Made by a program: the position numbers and the translations under genes. From Dongia_B soli (GTDB lineage: Bacteria; Pseudomonadota; Alphaproteobacteria; Dongiales; Dongiaceae), in assembly GCF_034044715.1 (NCBI RefSeq), contig NZ_JAXCLW010000009.1, positions 62,001 through 126,000 on the forward strand: 64,000 nucleotides of DNA, in the 5' to 3' direction. The notes below the pieces were generated by a model. That model was not told where the DNA came from. It was given only the letters and a program-made list of their open reading frames with translations, and did no database searches. This document shows, in pieces, positions 60,727-64,000 of this stretch. Position 1 is the first letter of the stretch. Each line of letters starts with the position of its first letter.

Positions 60727-62927
60727 CAGCTGCCCTGTCGCTCTCTCATCTCGCGCAGTTCGCGGACGATCTCGAAATAGCCGACAAGCTTGGTGCCTAC
60801 TTGGTCCCAAAGTGGCGGCTCTCCGCCGATAAGGGCCGCGCGCGACAATAGCTGGTTTCCGGCAACGCATGACGTCTCCGGAATCATAATGCAGGCAGGA
60901 CAAGCTCCGCCGCGATGGTCGCACAAGGTGCCGGATCCGCATCGGAGTTCTCGCCTAGCGACCAGATAGCGAAGGAACCCGCTGTTATGGTCCCGCCACA
61001 TGGAAGAGATGTTGCCCAAGTCCTCCGTCATCCCTCGGCGGTGGACGACGAACGCCAAGTCAGCAGGGAAGATGACTTCGCTCATCGATCCGAGGTCGAG
61101 GCCGGAAAACCGGGCGATATCGTGCATCACGTGATGGGACATCGTGTGCAGAAGCAGGTAGGTCATCGACGTCACGTCGCGACCTCGCACCTGGGCTCTG
61201 TCGTCCCTGACACGGAAGTCCTGAAGGAACAGCTTGAAGTCGCGATATGTCTCGAGCATGACGGAGCCGAGCGTCCGCGGCGCGACGGGCATCTCCGAAA
61301 GGACGCCGTTGCGCATCAGGAACGCGCCGACTGCGTCGGCATTCAAACGAAAATAGAGTGCTTCGTTCTGCTGTTCGATGACGTAGACCGGCCGCTTATG
61401 GCTCGGCAGAGGAGGGAAGGCCATTAACCGGACAGGCATCGATCGGTTCTTCTGCGTGGTCTCGGGCGTTGAAGACACGCGAGTATACCCGAACGAAAAT
61501 TCGACCATGTCTAGGTTCTTGACGAGCCGGAGGTCGGAGACGCCGGTTCGATCGAGGTCCTCCGCAACTCTGGCCCGGTAGACATCCTCGTGGCCCGGGC
61601 ATCCATGCTCCACGCATAGCTCGGGATGAGGCTCTCGAAGGTCGTTCGAGGATTGAGGCAGGTCGAGCCGCTCGCGTTTGAAAGCGTCATGCTCGATCGT
61701 CGCACGGATCGGATCATATCGCCGGGCATAATCCTCCCGTTCGTCCACGCGCGCCCTTAGCGGGAGGCTGGCTTGAGCGGTCTTCTTCACCAGGCCGTCC
61801 CTGAACCAGGCCTCCCGCATCTGCCGGGCCATCTTCAGGATTTCGTCGGAGCTGCCGGCGGCGCCTTTGGCGAGATTGAGCAACCCCTGGTACGTCTGCC
61901 ACTGTGAGGTCGCTTTCGGCCCGGCTTCGGCAAGCTGGGCTTCGATTTCGGCGTCGGTTGGCTCTCCGGCGACCATGCCGTGAAGAGATGCAAGCTTCGA
62001 CACCAGCGCGTTCTTCTTCTCAGGTCGCAGCAGTGAAACCAACTCAGCGTCCTTATAGACGATGAATCGCGCCGACTGGACATAGAACACCGGGGAGGCG
62101 CGATAGGAGACTGGGATCATGTTGATCTCGTTCCACTCGTGCGGCACTTGCTTTTCCATCAGCGGCTTGAGCTGCTCGTACGTGAACTTGTCCGTCTGGT
62201 AAACCTCACGCTCCGCCTGGCAGCCGAAGCATTTGAAGCGCCAGCGGGAGAACTGGTTGCCGCGCTTCACGAGAGCGAACTCTTCCGAACCGCATGTGCA
62301 GCGGCTTGTCTTTGTGACTTCTCCTTCTTGATTGAACACGTAGCGAAACGGCGAAAGCGCTTCCAGGCCGCCTGACCAGTGGACATATACGACGTCGAGC
62401 TGTCGCCACCGGCACGGGCCGCCGAGAGCGTCGCCGCGCTGGCAATGATCCGGGAGCGGATCTCCTAGTTGATGATCCGCCGAGCGATATTCTTTAACCT
62501 TGAGGCAAGTGTCACAGCGATAGGACAGCGGACCCGGAAGATACCCCATCCGCTCCGGTCGCATGAACGCAAACGCAGCCATCCCAAACTCGACATCGGC
62601 CGTTAGAGGGTTCAAGAAGCAGGAGTCGAGAAGCTGATTCGGATATACCGGCGACGTCCGTGTTGTCGAAATCGATAGGCCCCGATGGAGCCAGCTCTTG
62701 CAAAATTCGTGCAGGGTCTCTCTGATCTGCTCCCTGACGGTGAACCTGGACGAAAGATCGATTTCCTCCTGCTCGACGGGAACCGCAATGCATGCGCCCT
62801 TGCCACCTTCCCAGGTGAACATCGCCCCCGGCGCATAGGCGGTGGCGATCTGCGGCTGCGAGCGATTCATCGTAGGGGGCAGCGAACGCGACTTGGATTG
62901 ACCGTAGTTGCCTTGGCTGTCAGCCAT
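60726..62927 (-). CDS. drmB: DISARM protein DrmB, DUF1998 domain
   Basis: A 733-residue protein with zinc-binding cysteine pairs in YRCDTCLKVKEY and SRCTCGSEEF…FKCFGCQAE, then a long helical middle, and a C-terminal DUF1998 region with LLHTMSHHVMHDIARFSGLD and CGSGTLCDHRGGACPACIM. DrmB binds DrmA and together they load on and unwind phage DNA. Its stop overlaps the drmC start and its own ATG at 62927 lies just two bases after the drmA stop, so drmA-drmB-drmC is one operon. Confidence 0.92.
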   Translation of the reverse strand: MADSQGNYGQSKSRSLPPTMNRSQPQIATAYAPGAMFTWEGGKGACIAVPVEQEEIDLSSRFTVREQIRETLHEFCKSWLHRGLSISTTRTSPVYPNQLLDSCFLNPLTADVEFGMAAFAFMRPERMGYLPGPLSYRCDTCLKVKEYRSADHQLGDPLPDHCQRGDALGGPCRWRQLDVVYVHWSGGLEALSPFRYVFNQEGEVTKTSRCTCGSEEFALVKRGNQFSRWRFKCFGCQAEREVYQTDKFTYEQLKPLMEKQVPHEWNEINMIPVSYRASPVFYVQSARFIVYKDAELVSLLRPEKKNALVSKLASLHGMVAGEPTDAEIEAQLAEAGPKATSQWQTYQGLLNLAKGAAGSSDEILKMARQMREAWFRDGLVKKTAQASLPLRARVDEREDYARRYDPIRATIEHDAFKRERLDLPQSSNDLREPHPELCVEHGCPGHEDVYRARVAEDLDRTGVSDLRLVKNLDMVEFSFGYTRVSSTPETTQKNRSMPVRLMAFPPLPSHKRPVYVIEQQNEALYFRLNADAVGAFLMRNGVLSEMPVAPRTLGSVMLETYRDFKLFLQDFRVRDDRAQVRGRDVTSMTYLLLHTMSHHVMHDIARFSGLDLGSMSEVIFPADLAFVVHRRGMTEDLGNISSMWRDHNSGFLRYLVARRELRCGSGTLCDHRGGACPACIMIPETSCVAGNQLLSRAALIGGEPPLWDQVGTKLVGYFEIVRELREMRERQGS

Positions 62928-62929
62928 GT

Positions 62930-64000
62930 TCAGTCCTTTACATCGATTGGAAGCGGGTCACTGTCGACGTCCGATCTGGAGGCATGCTTCCGCTGCCCAC
63001 GAATGATGCGCATGACCTGCTTCACTGACTCCAGCTGAGTGAACTTTCGGCTGAAGGGGTCGTAGCGCCCCCCTTGGATCTGGCCGCCGGCGTCGACGTC
63101 ACGCAGAGAGGTCATCGGTTTCCGGACAGCCGTGTTCTGGATCTGCTGCCAAAAGTCCGCCAAACGACTGGAATCCGAATGATCACACATCATCTCCATC
63201 AAGGCCCGGACATGCTGTTCCACGAGGGTCCTTTGGTGGTCCGGATGCAGCGTGGCGCCGATACCGCTATCTCCCCTTCCTTCGACGCCGATAGCCTCCA
63301 GGATGAAATCCACGACAGACTGCTGGGCGGCTGGGCGGCCGCCGCGATATCGGTCGGCCCAGGATTTTACAGACGAGGCCTTCGTGAAAGCCCGTGCCTG
63401 ATCCTTCGCTGCGTCAGCGGCGCCGAAGAACTCCATTTGCTCGACCACGGCGCAAAGATAGGCCTGAAAAGCACTCGAGATCATTCGCTTGATCGCCTTG
63501 TCCGTCCAGCGCTGAACCGCCGGCGGCGGGATCATCCGCTCCAGAAAGCGGTGGAATTGATCGTGCGTTTCGACGACGTATCTGTCGCGTCGGCTGTGCG
63601 GTGTCGGTATCAGCACCGAGAAACCGACGTGGGTTCGTCCGACGCGGCTCGAAGCTTGGATGTATTCTCCGATGTCCCCCGGCAACCCAGCGAAGAACAT
63701 AGCATTGAAGCGGTCAACGTCGACGCCGTGGCTGATGGCGGAAGTCGCGACGATATTGCGCAAGACGGTCCCCAATGGCTCAAATGCCTGGGATTTACTG
63801 GGGCGCTTTTCAGCCTTCTCCATTACGTCCTGGATTTCAGCGATTGTGATCCCGCCAGAGATGAGCTCTGTCTCGAACGGAAGATCGCCGATGCCGCACT
63901 CCTTCTGGTCGTGCTCGACTTGCGAGGCCAGCGTCTCGATGATCTGGTCGCCGCCTTTCTTGTTGGTGACATAGACGAGGGAAATCCGATGAAGGTCGAG
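62930..64000 (-). CDS. drmA: DISARM helicase DrmA, C-terminal part (5' end outside window)
   Basis: The frame is open to the right edge; the visible 356 residues are the C-terminal RecA domain and tail of an SF2 helicase. Helicase motifs are ISLVYVTNKKGGDQI (strand before motif IV), TSAISHGVDVDRFNAMFFAG (motif V) and EYIQASSRVGRTHVGFSVLI (motif VI, with the Arg fingers). The C-terminal part has conserved Leu-rich helices and ends DPLPIDVKD. DrmA is the DNA translocase of DISARM; the N-terminal ATP-binding half is not in the window. Confidence 0.9.
   Translation of the reverse strand, partial: LDLHRISLVYVTNKKGGDQIIETLASQVEHDQKECGIGDLPFETELISGGITIAEIQDVMEKAEKRPSKSQAFEPLGTVLRNIVATSAISHGVDVDRFNAMFFAGLPGDIGEYIQASSRVGRTHVGFSVLIPTPHSRRDRYVVETHDQFHRFLERMIPPPAVQRWTDKAIKRMISSAFQAYLCAVVEQMEFFGAADAAKDQARAFTKASSVKSWADRYRGGRPAAQQSVVDFILEAIGVEGRGDSGIGATLHPDHQRTLVEQHVRALMEMMCDHSDSSRLADFWQQIQNTAVRKPMTSLRDVDAGGQIQGGRYDPFSRKFTQLESVKQVMRIIRGQRKHASRSDVDSDPLPIDVKD

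Noticed and set aside
1..64000. CRISPR arrays, tRNA or rRNA genes
   Set aside because: No regularly spaced repeats and no convincing cloverleaf or T-loop pattern were seen by eye; a tRNA scan would be decisive.

Overview
The window looks like a GC-rich alphaproteobacterial chromosome, possibly Rhodospirillales-like. That is an inference from gene content (polyamine-type ABC uptake, MCE lipid transport, preQ0/queuosine salvage, Tat-exported hydrolases) and codon style, not from a marker gene. No tRNA, rRNA, CRISPR array or replication origin was seen.

Positions 1-42,000 read as ordinary chromosome. In order they hold: the end of a serine beta-lactamase-like enzyme and a D-threonine-aldolase-like PLP enzyme; a four-gene spermidine/putrescine-type ABC importer with a divergent XRE-cupin regulator; a compact queuosine operon (queA-tgt-queF-queG) with a divergent YhhQ-type precursor transporter; an MFS exporter; an MCE/Mla-like lipid transport operon whose ATPase-like subunit has lost its catalytic motifs, headed by a dCache-GAF-cyclase-like receptor; a run of decayed genes (frameshifted class II aldolase, internally deleted sterol desaturase); an alcohol dehydrogenase; a LysR regulator and an RND efflux pair; a chemoreceptor; a pentapeptide-repeat protein; a two-component system; a TlpA-like lipoprotein; twin Tat alpha/beta hydrolases; Ohr; and a large polytopic membrane protein.

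From about 42,000 the base composition becomes AT-richer and the content becomes accessory. Positions 42,694-47,673 hold a probable single transcription unit: MarR-like repressor, Ser/Thr protein kinase (broken by one frameshift), TPR protein, ubiquitin-like protein of the multiubiquitin family, E1-like ThiF enzyme with an N-terminal DUF6791-like region, and a DUF6527 protein. This is a bacterial ubiquitin-like conjugation system with an unusual kinase/TPR front half. After a gap with gene debris, 48,253-55,555 hold a Tn7-like transposition module (TnsA, TnsB, TniB/TnsC, TniQ) with two small passengers (an unknown protein and a metallophosphoesterase) and TnsB-site-like direct repeats upstream of tnsA.

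Positions 58,111-64,000 hold a GC-rich DISARM-type anti-phage locus: drmA (cut by the window edge), drmB and drmC in one direction, and a type-IIG/TaqI-like adenine methyltransferase converging on drmC. Taken together, 42-64 kb is a defence/mobility island. Its most interesting candidate is the kinase-TPR-ubiquitin-like operon lying next to a Tn7-like element.
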